Notes: a model not told the origin generated them from the letters alone. 64,000 bases of DNA from Aralia elata (GCA_034770075.1 CM068379.1:26411506-26475505); one strand, 5' to 3'. Positions 12,377 through 23,224 are shown, counted from the stretch's first letter. Numbers and translations: made by a program.

Positions 12377-12718
12377 TTCTTGCTATATCATGATTTTATT
12401 GCAGCCAAACCCGAGACGTCAGGGAAAAACAAAGGGAAAGAAAAGATGAAATGATAAACTTCATGTAGCAGACTTAAACATTATGTGCAGTTAATCATTG
12501 TTAATGTAATATTAAACCCTGCTTGTTACTTAGGGTATGGATTCATGAATGTATTAAGGTTGTTGTATTCTAGGACTAGTAACCCCTTGTAATGAACAAC
12601 GTATGTTTATTTTATTCCGCATTTTAGATACCATATGTTGTTATAGGTGGATGTTTATGTTGGATCGTGATGACCGGATCCGGGTATTTGGAGACCCGAA
12701 TTTGGGGGCGTCACAGGT

Positions 12719-12730
12719 TGGTATCAGAGC
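12719..12730 (+). other. Primer binding site of element A
   Basis: TGGTATCAGAGC starts three bases after the LTR. It is the usual plant PBS complementary to the 3' end of initiator methionine tRNA, and it primes minus-strand DNA synthesis. Confidence 0.9.
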
Positions 12731-12947
12731 TGTAGGTTATAAATTTTAGGATCGCGAAACCTAGGTTATAACCTTCATAGTAAACTCGTATTGAGTGTTA
12801 GGAGATAAATCGAGGAGATTTAATTATGTGGTTTTGATGAATTGGGGAATTCATCGAGTCGAGTAGTATCCAATGAAATATAACTTCATTTCTTTAATAA
12901 ATATATTTTATTGCTGTACTAATGTTGATTTTCGGTGTGATTGTAGG

Positions 12948-13775
12948 ATGGCTGACAGGGCAGGGACTAGTGGGACCCAGGAGGAGGAGGTATTCATAGA
13001 TATCCCAGTAGTTGCTGAGCAGTTGGCGGGGTATGCTCCTACTGCCCCAGGGGTACCGCTAGAGGAGTCCGAGCCGGAGGAGGACTACCAGAGGGAGCTA
13101 CCAGAGCCAGTGGTAGGTAGGGTGATGAGGTCCGGTAGTCAGGACCCTGATGCTGAGGAGGAGGACCCCGAGACTGAGGGAGAGGAGCCACCTGCTTATG
13201 TGGATGGCATGGGGTCCACTGCCGACGATATTATTGAGGGACTGACCAGAAGGACCGAGGAGCTGGAGGATCGGATAGCTCATCTGGAGGAGCAGAATCA
13301 GACCCACCAGATCCGAGAGGACCAGTATAGAGATCTGGCCTATCAGCTTGAGCACGACTTGGGAGTGGCGAAGTCACAGCTACAGGGCTACGAGTCCTCA
13401 GCGCAGCAGATCGGACCACTGCTACATCAGCTAGTGGCCCGAAATGCTGAGTTGAGAGAGAGGCTGGAGCAGAGGGATCTGCAGATCGCCCACCTGAAGG
13501 CCAAGCAGGAGGCCATGAGGTTCGAGATTGGGCTAGAGGTTGCGGAGAATGTCCGAGTGAGGGACGCCTGGGTCAGAGCAGCGAGTAGAGTTGGCCTATT
13601 GGAGGACCGGTTAGAGGCTAGAGCGGTGAGGATTGAGACCCTAGGACATGCTCTAGATGCAGCCTACAGGAGACCCCGGACTGAGGTAGGGGAGTCTAGT
13701 CGCTCTGTACGTCGCAGGGTAGGGGATGGAGCATTCTCTGGTCAGCAGGCTCGGATCCGTCACGACATGCAGTGA
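12948..13775 (+). CDS. Element A ORF1, acidic coiled-coil protein upstream of gag
   Basis: I chose the ATG at 12948 (275 codons, first residues MADRAGTSG); the frame stays open 25 codons further upstream. Residues 1-100 are very acidic and proline-rich. Residues about 105-215 form a long heptad-rich, probably coiled-coil region. About residue 200 onward holds RVRDAW, with a basic, serine/arginine-rich tail. No zinc finger, capsid or enzyme motif is seen. The frame is intact, unlike pol. A homologue occupies the same place in element C, and a related acidic coiled-coil start is fused to zinc knuckles in B. ORFs before gag are known in some plant gypsy elements such as Ogre, but I know no function for this one. 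It could be a nucleocapsid accessory or RNA-binding factor; that is inference. Confidence 0.75.
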   Translation: MADRAGTSGTQEEEVFIDIPVVAEQLAGYAPTAPGVPLEESEPEEDYQRELPEPVVGRVMRSGSQDPDAEEEDPETEGEEPPAYVDGMGSTADDIIEGLTRRTEELEDRIAHLEEQNQTHQIREDQYRDLAYQLEHDLGVAKSQLQGYESSAQQIGPLLHQLVARNAELRERLEQRDLQIAHLKAKQEAMRFEIGLEVAENVRVRDAWVRAASRVGLLEDRLEARAVRIETLGHALDAAYRRPRTEVGESSRSVRRRVGDGAFSGQQARIRHDMQ

Positions 13776-14170
13776 CTTGATATGATGGTTACTTTGTCTT
13801 TAGTTCAGTCAGTCCCACCTTTTGTTATATTAGGGACGTATTCATGTTTGATTTGTGAAACTTTATATTGTATTTAGACTTGGGGTAGCAGTTAAACCCC
13901 AACTTTTGTGTTTTGAGGGATGGAAGGTTAGGATTCCCCACTTTTGTCTTAGGGAAAAGATTATTGATGGATAGGCACACAGTGGCGCATTTATAGAAGT
14001 ATGCCACAGGTTTAGTCTTGTAACAAAACAGTGGTATATGAATATAAATGCAGATGTTTCACTTAAATCAAATGTGTTGATAGATATTTTACCTTTGATT
14101 GCTTATTTTAATGACATTGTGTAAAATATAAAACTATAGGTAAAAGTCAGGGGATTTTCCTTATCCAAAC
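13776..14170 (+). other. Spacer between ORF1 and gag in element A
   Basis: About 395 bp with no ORF on the sense strand. It is moderately AT-rich. An acceptor-like AAAGTCAG lies shortly before the gag ATG. I see no other signal. Confidence 0.6.
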
Positions 14171-14932
14171 ATGCCGCCAAGAGGACGACCACGAAACCGA
14201 CAGGTTGAGGAATCAGAAAGCGAAGTTGGAAATCAATCCAACCCGATGAGAATGTTTGCGGAAATGCTGGCAGAGGCCATGCAATCAAGACCACCACCTG
14301 GAGGGGCCCAAGCAGCAGCCGAGCCAGCGCATCATCTGGCAAATTTTAAAGACTTCAAATTGGTTGGACCACCTGAGTTCAAAGGAACTCTTAACCCCAT
14401 CGAGGCGCAGACTTGGATCGAGGAGATAGAAAAGGTCTTCGAGGTAGCACGGGTGGCAGAGGAACAGAAAATAAGTTTTGCTACCTTCATGTTAAAAGGC
14501 GAGGCAAACTACTGGTGGAAGGCCAACAGAGGCCGAGTGGAAGAAGGCACTGTCGCTTGGGATCGTTTTAAGGAAATGTTCTTGGAAAATTACTTTCCAG
14601 AGAGCATGAAGCAAGAGATGGAGATCAAGTTCCTGGAACTAAAACAAGGGAACATGTCTGTGGCGGAGTACGCATCTAAGTTTAATGAGTTGGCACGGTT
14701 TGCAACTCACCAAGTCAACACAGAGGAAAGGAAAGCTCGTAGGTTTGAGCAAGGATTGAAACCATGGTTATACCGTTCTGTTGCGGTATTGAAAATCAAG
14801 ACATTTGCAGAATTGTTGGAGAGGGCGATCATTGCAGAGGGTGGCAGTGAGGCCCTGGCAAAATACAATCAAGAGAAGAAGAAGGGACATGAGGGCCCGA
14901 AGGCAGGAAGCAGCGGGGGCAGTAGTAAGTAA
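14171..14932 (+). pseudogene. gag: Element A gag, capsid part
   Basis: Encodes the capsid precursor that packages the element RNA. It starts MPPRGRPRNRQVEESESE. The retrotransposon gag domain spans about residues 60-215, with the hallmarks AQTWIEEIEKVF, YWW, WDRFKEMF, NYFP, LKQGNMSVAEYASKFNELAR and RRFEQGLKPW. At residue 253 the frame meets TAA, while the zinc knuckles that should follow lie in another frame. The junction has a local AGTA AGTA duplication, pointing to a small insertion rather than a programmed shift. The capsid part itself appears undamaged. Confidence 0.85.
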
Positions 14933-16589
14933 TCCCAACAAACGGAAATGGGTCGAGAGTCAGTCCTTTGGGGGAAATAAATCTGGAGGGGAGGTGAAGA
15001 AGCCAGGCAGATGCAACAACTGTGGCAAGAACCACACGGGGGAATGCATGAAGGGGAAGAGCGTGTGTTACCGTTGTGGACAACCTGGGAACATGGCCCC
15101 ACAGTGCCCTAATAAGCCGAAAGGAGGTTGTTTCTCCTGTGGATCTCCTGACCACCGGATCAAGGACTGTCCGAAGAGGAAAAGCGACGCCGGGAGTGGC
15201 AACCGAAACAACGACAACAGTGGAAACAGCAACCGGTTGAACTACGGGCCACCATCCAGTCAAGCCAACAGGCCAACAGCCCGCACGTTCAACATGACTG
15301 TGCAGGATGCCATGGAATCCAAAGACGTGGTGTCAGGTATCATCCCAATCAATGATATAAATGCATATGTGCTATTTGATTCGGGTGCTACTTGCTCTTT
15401 TGTTTCCAAAGAATTTGCTAGTCAGTTAAATGTACCTTGTGAAAAGTTAGAACACCCTATGAGCGTAGAAGTAGCAAACAAGGAAATTATCCCCGTAGAA
15501 TGCATTCATAGGAATTGTTGTGCTGAATTGCGAGGATTTAAGCTCAATGTGGATTTGATACCAATTCGACTGGGAGAGTTTAACGTAATCCTGGGAATGG
15601 ATTGGCTATCAATTCACGGAGCAGTCATTGATTGTAAGAAGAAATGTGTACACCTAAAGACTTCTAATAAGTCGAAGGTGGTATTCTATGGCAGCAAGTC
15701 ACCAAAACCATCTTGTTGTCTTACTATGATGCAAACAAGGAGATTACTGAAGAAAGGTTGCGAGTGTTATTTAGCCCATGTGGTCGATACTCGTCAGGTC
15801 GGGGATGATATGGGTCAAATACCAATCGTGAGAGAATTCACTGATGTCTTTCCCGATGAACTTCCGGGACTGCCGCCGGACAGGGAAACCGAGTTCGTTA
15901 TCGATTTGGCACCGGGAACCGCACCAATATCGAAGCCGCCGTATCGAATGACACCGGTAGAAATGAAAGAGTTGATGGTGCAACTGCAGGAACTGTTAGA
16001 TAAAGGTTACATCAGACCAAGCTTGTCCCCGTGGGGAGCGCCAGTTCTGTTTGTAAAGAAGAAAGATGGTTCTATTCGACTTTGTATCGACTACCGAGAG
16101 TTGAACAAAGTTACGATTAAGAATAGGTATCCGCTTCCTAGGATTGACGACTTATTTGATCAGCTTAAGGGAGCAAAGTACTTTTCAAAAATCGACTTAA
16201 GAACAGGCTATCATCAGCTGAAGGTGAGGCAGGAAGATATCCCGAAGACTGCATTCAGAACTCGTTACGGGCACTTCGAGTTTCTGGTAATGTCTTTTGG
16301 ATTGACGAATGCACCAGCAGCATTCATGGATATGATGAACAGAGTATTCAAGCAGTACTTGGACAAGTTCGTAGTCGTATTCATTGATGACATTCTGGTG
16401 TATTCAGGGACGGAGAAAGAGCATGCTGAACATTTGAAGATTGTATTAGAAGCTCTCAGGAAGGAGAAGTTGTACGCAAAATTTTCGAAGTGTGAGTTTT
16501 GGTTGCAGAGGGTACAATTTCTGGGTCACGTCATCGACAAGAATGGTGTTTCAGTGGACCCAGCAAAAGTAGAGGCAGTTATCAACTAG
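14933..16589 (+). pseudogene. pol: Element A pol, segment 1: zinc knuckles, protease, reverse transcriptase
   Basis: The sensible coding starts near 14934, just after the gag frame break. Order: three nucleocapsid knuckles (CNNCGKNHTGEC; CYRCGQPGNMAPQC, whose His is replaced by Asn; CFSCGSPDHRIKDC), then PTARTFNMTVQD, then the aspartic protease active site LFDSGAT (Asp codon at 15378). RT follows with YRMTPVEMKEL, SPWGAPVLFVKKKDGS, YPLPRIDDLFDQL, SFGLTNAPAAFM and catalytic FIDD at 16380-16391. The segment ends at an amber codon (16587-16589) where family members have Trp before EQPKTP. Overlapping minus-strand ORFs are shadows. Confidence 0.9.
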
Positions 16590-17906
16590 GAACAGCCGAA
16601 AACCCCAACAGAGATCAGGAGTTTCTTGGGATTAGCGGGATACTATCGTAGATTCATACAAGATTTTTCAAAGATAGCATCGCCGTTGACCAATCTCACC
16701 AGGAAAACAGTTAAATTTGTTTGGTCGGAGAAGTGTGAAGAAAGTTTCATGGAATTAAAGAGGAGACTTAGCCAAGCACCGGTGTTGACCTTACCAGACA
16801 ACACTGGAGGCTTTGTAGTGTATAGCGACGCGTCACACAAGGGTCTTGGCTGTGTGCTAATGCAACACGACAAGGTAGTGGCGTACGCATCACGTCAGCT
16901 GAAGGATTATGAGAAGGGTTACCTGACTCATGACTTGGAGTTAGCAGCGGTGGTTTTTGCCTTGAAGATTTGGAGGCACTACCTATACGGGGAGAAGTGC
17001 GAGATATATACAGATCACAAAAGTCTGAAATATATCTTCACCCAAAAGGAGCTGAACATGAGGCAGCGCCGATGGTTAGAATTGATCAAGGACTACGACT
17101 GTGAAATTCTGTACCATCCGGGCAAGGCAAATGTAGTGGCTGATGCCTTGAGTAGAAAAGGCAAGGTGGAATTGATGCAGCTAACAGTCCAGGAGGAATT
17201 GATACGGGACTTCGAACGCCTGGAACTGGAGGTTAAGTATCCAATGGAGACGGACGAAAGGTTGTGTATCGTAACGGCAGGTCCGACTCTACTGGATAAG
17301 ATAAAGGAGGCTCAAGAATTTGACGAGGAATGCATTGACATTAAGAAACAGTTATCAGAGGGAAAAGCCTCGAAGTATAAAGTTGACAGCACAGGATTGC
17401 TGAGATTCGAGGGAAGGATCTGGATACCCTACGTACCAGACTTAAGGGAAGAGATTTTGCAGGAGGCCCATAATACGAGATTTTCGGTACATCCGGGTAG
17501 CACCAAGATATATCAAGATCTTCGTCAACATTATTGGTGGCCGCATTTGAAAGGGGAACTTGCAGAATTCGTCAGCCGATGTCTAACTTGTCAAAGGATC
17601 AAGGCAGAGCACCAACGGCCGAGCGGATTGTTGCAACCCTTAGAGATTCCCGAGTGGAAGTGGGAGCACATTACTATGGATTTTGTGGTAGGACTCCCGA
17701 CAACACAAAAGGGTCTAGACGCCATCTGGGTGATCGTAGATCGTTTGACCAAGTCTGCCCACTTTCTACCGATCAAGATCAGGTACAAATTGGAGCAGTT
17801 GGCGAAACTTTACGTGAAGGAAATAGTATCACGACATGGAGTGCCGGTATCTATTGTGTCTGATAGGGATCCGCGCTTCACGTCAAATTTTTGGAAAAGC
17901 CTATAG
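16590..17906 (+). pseudogene. pol: Element A pol, segment 2: RT end, RNase H, integrase
   Basis: Same frame as segment 1. It holds the RT connection (RSFLGLAGYYRRFI) and RNase H (VVYSDASHKGLGCVL, the DLELAAVVFALK glutamate, IYTDHKSLKYIF, then ADALSRK). The integrase zinc site has two His in EAHNTRFSVHPGSTK and two Cys in CLTCQ. The core has DFVVGLP and IVSDRDPRF. An amber codon at 17904-17906 replaces a Gln after FWKSL, just before the last catalytic region. Apart from this stop the catalytic residues look intact. Confidence 0.9.
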
Positions 17907-18716
17907 GAGAGACTGGGAACACAGTTAAGAATGAGTACGGCATATCATCCTCAGACGGATGGTCAGAGTGAGCGAACAATTCAGACTCTAGAAGATATGC
18001 TCCGGGCAGTTGTGATGGACATAAGTGGCAGTTGGGACGATCACTTGCCATTAGTAGAGTTCGCTTACAACAACAGTTATCACGCTAGCATTGGTATGCC
18101 ACCGTACGAAGCGCTATATGGGAGGAAGTGTCCAACGCCGTTGTGTTGGGATGAAGTTGGTGAATGGAGATTGTTGGGACCAGAATTGGTACAACAAACC
18201 GTGGAGATCATTAAAGTAATAAGACAGCGGTTAGTGGCAGCCCAGGATCGCCAGAAGAAGTATGCCGACTTACATCGTCAGAAACGAGATTTTGAAGTTG
18301 GTAGCTTTGTGTTTCTGAAGGTATCACCCTGGAAAGGGAAGATCCGTTTTGGGAAGAAGGGTAATTTGAGCCCTAGGTTCATAGGACCGTTCGAAATTTT
18401 AAGGCGGATCGGCGAAGTGGCGTACGAGGTAGCTTTACCTCCTGAACTTGAGCACATTCACAACGTGTTTCATGTGTCAGTGTTGCGTCCGTATAAGCCA
18501 GACTACAAGCATGTCATTTCCTATGAACCAATTCAAGTCGAAAGGGACTTATCGTACGAGGAAATTCCTGTCCAAATACTTGATAGGAAGGAGCAGACAC
18601 TGAGGAATAAAACCATTCATTCTGTTAAAGTTCTCTGGAGAAACCACGCGGTGGAAGAAGCTACATGGGAACTTGAAGAGAAGATGAAAGCAAATTACCC
18701 CCAGTTATTCGAGTAA
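17907..18716 (+). pseudogene. pol: Element A pol, segment 3: integrase C-terminus and chromodomain-like tail
   Basis: Same frame again. It contains AYHPQTDGQSERTIQ with the catalytic Glu, NSYHASIGMPPYEALYGR, the GPY/F-like module (FGKKGNLSPRFIGPFEILRR) and the C-terminal chromodomain-like motif (VKVLWRNHAVEEATWELEE). This tail is typical of plant chromoviruses and is thought to direct integration to heterochromatin, which fits the setting. The native stop TAA is at 18714-18716, only 47 bp before the 3' LTR. Confidence 0.9.
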
Positions 18717-18727
18717 CCTTAAATTGA

Positions 18728-18745
18728 AATTCCGAGGACGGAATT
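18728..18745 (+). promoter_or_regulatory. Pre-PPT hairpin of element A
   Basis: AATTCCG-AGGA-CGGAATT is a perfect 7-bp stem with a tetraloop, 5 bp before the PPT. Equivalent hairpins occur at the same place in B and C with compensating base changes. It probably acts in the RNA or in the RNA/DNA hybrid during plus-strand priming; that role is inference. Confidence 0.65.
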
Positions 18746-18750
18746 TTTAT

Positions 18751-18763
18751 AAGGGGGAGAGGA
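18751..18763 (+). other. Polypurine tract of element A
   Basis: AAGGGGGAGAGGA directly abuts the TGTAATG start of the 3' LTR. It primes plus-strand DNA synthesis. Confidence 0.9.
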
Positions 18764-21700
18764 TGTAATGTCCAGTAAATTTTTCAAACATTATATTAAA
18801 TTATCTTGATATATGGAATTCATTTTTATAATTTTTTTCGAAATTTAATCAGATCCATATAAGTATTACTAATTAAGTATATAAATACATGGTCCAGTAA
18901 TTTTCTTTGCCTTAAAGGGGCTCACTAATAGGTTGAATAAATTAGTGAGTTAATCCAAGCATTTGATGGGCAATAAAAATTGGGGAATTTAAATAAATAA
19001 TTTATCATTATCGGATTTAATAATTCAAATAAAGAATTATGGGTAAAATAAATATTTTAAATAAATAATTAATTGGTTTAGTTATTTGACTTAAAATATT
19101 AGTAATACAAGGGGTTAATCTAAATTGGGTCGATTTTCTTCATTTGGATTGGCCGTTGTTCTTATTTAATTCTAATTTAAGCCCAAATCCTTTTTCCTTT
19201 TCTTATTGGGCCGCCTCTTTGATCTAAACCAACCGGCCCAACCCTATTGGGTTGAGCCCAAAACCATTTCAGCCAAACCGAACCCGTTTCTTTTCTTTTA
19301 GCCGGCTTGTATCCGGGTGGACAACCGGTAAGAAATTTGGGGAAATCAAATTTAATCGGTGGATTGATTTGAGAGAGAACCGAGCCAAAGGAACCAAATC
19401 TTTCATCTCAGAAAATCCCTAACCCCTCAATCAGTCAATCGAGCCTCCAATTGATCAGAGACGAGAGAAGAGAGGGAGGCGACGGTGATCGCGTGCAACG
19501 ACCAGTGGGCTAAGCAAGTTTCAAGGTGGGCGACCGAGCACGACCGATTGGACCAAGGGATTTGGACGTTCGGCGATTTGACCGGCGGGGCTACATGACT
19601 CGAGTTACTGACGGCAAAGCGCAGCTGGTTTGATGTGAAACGGTCGACAGCTCCTCTCTCCCTACCGTCGGTTAATAACTTGGCCAGGTAGGGTATTGCC
19701 CAATATTTGGGTAAAATTTTGCCTATAAATTAAACCCCCAAGACTGCCAATTTTTCCTTGGTTGTGAGTTCCCAATTAGAAGTTTAGGGTTCCAAATTAG
19801 AGAGAGAGGAAATTTCAGAGGAGGAAGGAGGCAGGGGCTAGCTGTGGATGTCTGGTTTCGTCAATTACTTTGGACGAAGAAGAAGGGCCGCCATTCGCAC
19901 CACCTTGAGGTATAACCACAGAGTGTCGAGCTACTGTGATAGTTTTCTATGTTAGGGTTTGTATAATTTTTTTTTTTTTTTTTTTGTTATGGGTTGCTTT
20001 AGTTCTTCTTCTGTACTTAGATTGGTGCTGCCAATTTTGTGGGTTGGTTTCTTTAAGAATTTTTCTGTGATTAGGTTGGTATTGCCGACTGTGTGGTTGT
20101 GCTATATATATATGGTATTAGGTTTTTGTTTGAGTTTACAATTCTGCATTTAGGCTTTGTTGGTTGTATTGTTGAATTAGAAACCTGGTTTGGTGGTAGT
20201 AATTGTATTGGGTTAATTATTCTTGTATTGCGTTGTTGGGGAATCTGGTGTTGTTGAACTTAAAGGTTCTAACAGTCGAATTTTAAGACTACCCAGTATA
20301 TGTTGCTGTAATGCCTAATTAAATCTTTGTTCTCCTTTTTGGGTATCGATTTGTTCTGTCAGCCACATGAATGATAAAACCGAATGTTGGCTTTTCTCTT
20401 TCTCTTTTCTTTAATGTGAAAACGTTTGGGCTGGTTACAAACCTTGAAATCAGTATGGATGCATATTGTTGTTGGTTTGCAGCTTGTGTATGAGTCCCAA
20501 CTGTGGGAAAACTGACGTGCTAGTATGGGTATTTGGCAATCGAACCCAACTGTTGGGTAGGGGCTTATTGGGGCAAATTGCTAACAGTAAGTCCATAATA
20601 ATTATTTATTACTTGTTTATTAATAACTAATAAATTAGATAATGGCTATCTAATTATTAGTTAGTTATTAATGAATAATCTAAATAAATATTTAATTATT
20701 AATAATAAAATAATTAAATATGAATGAAATTAATAAAGTAATTATTTATTATTTAAATAATAAATAAAGATAATAAATAATTAATTATTGTTTTAAATAC
20801 TAATTAAGTATAAATAAAGTTAATAATTTAATATTTACCCTTTAATAATAAATAAAGATAATAAATATTTAATTATTATTTAATTAATATTAAATGATAA
20901 TTAAGTATGAACAAGGTTAACAAATAATTATTTATTATTTATCAATAAATAATAAATAAAGGTAATAAATATTTAATTATTATTTAATCTTAAATAATAA
21001 TTAAGTATAAGTAAAATTCAATGAAATAAATTATTTATTATTTATCAAAAAAATAATAAATAAAGATACTAAATATTTAATTGTTATTCAATTAATATTG
21101 GATAATAATTAAGTATGAATAAGTTAACAAAATAATTATTTATTATTTAGCAATAAATAATAAATAAAGGTAATGAATATTTAATTATTATTAATAATAA
21201 TAAAGTGTAAATAAAGACAATAAGTATTTGATAATTTATTTATTGTTTAGCATTAAATAAAGGTAACAAATATCTAATTATTATCTAATTGATATTGATA
21301 ATAAATTAGGTATAAATAAGTTAATAGGGATAACAATTACTTAATCATTAATGAAATAATGATTAAGTACGAGTGAGATTAATAAGTTAATTATTTATTT
21401 TCGGCTCTTAATAAATAAAGATAATAAATATCTAATGAATATTTAATTAATAGTAAATGATAATTAAGTGAATGTGTAGAATTACTACATCTTATTAAAG
21501 TTGAATAAGAAACAAGAATAATAATTACTCAATTACTCTTAAGGGTAAATAGTAATTAAGTAATAGGTAACCATGATTAACTATTAGCTATTTTTAAATA
21601 ATAGCTAGAGGTCATTAAATTAAATTCTGTTTAACTAATGTTAAATAGTAATTAAATGTAGATGGTGAAGTACTACCTGTTAGATAAATGGTATAGTGAG

Positions 21701-22847
21701 GTGTGCCATTATATAACAATGCCACATTAATTGATAAGTCGACTTTATCCAATGATAGGTCACTCAAGATCAATTAATTAAAGCTAGGATTTAATTGTAG
21801 CTGAGCAAACAGGCAAGTTCCCTAATTCCATTCTTTCAGTATATTGAATGAAAGTCCTTCCTTTCTCAACTTTTACATTGAGCAAATTTCTAAACCTTAT
21901 GCATTATTTTTAATTTGTGCAAAAGGTATATATTGCAAGTTATTCTTTAAGCTTGAATCTTATCTCCAAGCATGCCTTAAGTGGTCTAATTACTTTTAAA
22001 ATTATTCCACATCTATGTATTCATTGGCATTCGCACTTGTGCATTTGAATTCGTATAATTATTTAAGTTCTGAAATTCACGAACTATTCATGATTAAGTC
22101 TGAACCCTTGTCTCGGTCAGACACGTATATAAGAATTTATAAAAGCTATTCCGAACCAATCATTGGCAAGGATTCTTAGACTGTATGAACACCCCTTTAT
22201 TATAGGGGAGTACCCCATGTACCGTATATAAGGTACAAATAGCAGAATTAAATGTTATGCATATACATAGGGTACGCGAGGCTGATCCCCTCAAGTACGT
22301 TATTCTGTAGCCAGTAACCAGAGGGTCAACCAGCTATTGACTCCTTTGGAAGTTATTGTTCAAAGTCTACTTGACTATCAATTGTTCTAAAAGCATTCAT
22401 TGTTATTGCTTTTGATAATGCTATTGTTGAAATCCCTTTCTATATTCCTTTCATCATGATATATCCTTATTATTGTATTTTAAACTTGCTGAGCAAACTC
22501 GTTGCTCATTCTTGCTATATCATGATTTTATTGCAGCTAAACACGAGACGTCAGGGAAAAACAAAGGGAAAGAAAAGATGAAGTGATAAACTTCATGTAG
22601 CAGACTTAAACATTATGTGCAGTTAATCATTGTTAATGTAATATTAAACCCTGCTTGTTACTTAGGGTATGGATTCATGAATGTATTAAGGTTGTTGTAT
22701 TCTGGGACTAGTAACCCCTTGTAATGAACAACGTATGTTTATTTTATTCCGCATTTTAGATACCATATGTTGTTATAGGTGGATGTTTATGTTGGATCGT
22801 GATGACCGGATCCGGGTATTTGGAGACCCGAATTTGGGGGCGTCACA
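18764..22847 (+). mobile_element. Element A 3' LTR
   Basis: 4084 bp, near-identical to 8624-12715. Most of the roughly 23 differences I counted are transitions, plus a shorter poly-T tract and small AT indels. It carries the same TATA box (19724-19730), 97-bp AT array (about 20700-21475), hairpin (22490-22508) and conserved GAGGCTGATCCCCTCAAG motif (22278). It ends CGTCACA, followed by the TSD copy TGGGA. Confidence 0.95.
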
Positions 22848-22852
22848 TGGGA
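22848..22852. repeat. Target-site duplication of A, right copy (TGGGA)
   Basis: Matches 8619-8623 exactly. E's LTR resumes directly after it. Confidence 0.95.
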
Positions 22853-23223
22853 GAGTACTTACAATTTCTATGGAGATAGAAACTAGAGTTTTGCCAACAC
22901 CCATCTTCTTGAATACATATTATTTCTTAGTGGATCACTTCTAGAGCCCAAACACTTGGGTGGCTAACGTTGATCAAATGAAGGAATTTAATCGCTGAAT
23001 TTCAAGGAGAACGCGAAAGGATTTGTAATTGAACTTGTACTCGAGAAAGCACGGTTTTATGAGAGTATAATTCTTATTCTCTATCTCTTTCATTTAATTG
23101 ATAATTGAGCATAAGGAAAGATCATGGTGATGGTTTTTATAAAATTTTAAAATCTGATTTTATCGCGCTTCCGCTATATTTGTGTAATTTGATTGTATGC
23201 TCGCGTTATATACAAACTTAACA
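22853..23223 (+). mobile_element. Copia E 5' LTR, second segment
   Basis: This is the continuation of the LTR interrupted by A; the order of motifs (GAGAGTACTTACAATTTC, then the conserved block to AACA) parallels D's LTRs. It ends TTAACA at 23223, one base before the PBS. Confidence 0.9.
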
Positions 23224-23224
23224 G

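Larger units (their letters stand above)
8624..12715 (+). mobile_element. Element A 5' LTR
   Basis: The LTR starts TGTAATGTCCAG and ends GGGGGCGTCACA. Contents in order: AT-rich U3, a GC-richer block (about 9000-9560), a TATA box at 9584, a poly-T tract near 9829-9849, an AT-rich array of about 97-bp repeats (about 10560-11345), and a 3' part with motifs shared with families B and C. No protein is encoded. The U3/R/U5 limits are not fixed by sequence alone. Confidence 0.95.
8624..22847 (+). mobile_element. Gypsy element A (Tekay/Del-type chromovirus), complete
   Basis: This 14.2-kb element has a 5-bp TSD, LTRs of 4092 and 4084 bp, a PBS, an extra ORF1, gag, pol ending in a chromodomain-like tail, and a PPT. 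The LTRs differ by about two dozen substitutions plus a few short indels by eye, so insertion was recent. It is nevertheless not competent as it stands: a frameshift separates gag from pol, and two amber codons interrupt pol. Domain order (PR-RT-RNase H-INT-chromodomain) and long LTRs fit the Tekay/Del chromovirus lineage. Confidence 0.95.

Noticed and set aside
14829..15263. Minus-strand 144-codon ORF over A's zinc knuckles
   Set aside because: It is a shadow of the pol frame with no domain; the sense frame has clear CCHC motifs.
14171..16589. Programmed gag-pol frameshift in A
   Set aside because: The break coincides with a small local duplication and a stop codon, and C's break differs. 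Mutation is the simpler reading.
19959..20153. 64-codon ORF beginning with many Phe
   Set aside because: It is read through the poly-T tract of A's 3' LTR; the 5' LTR has a different tract length and no such frame.
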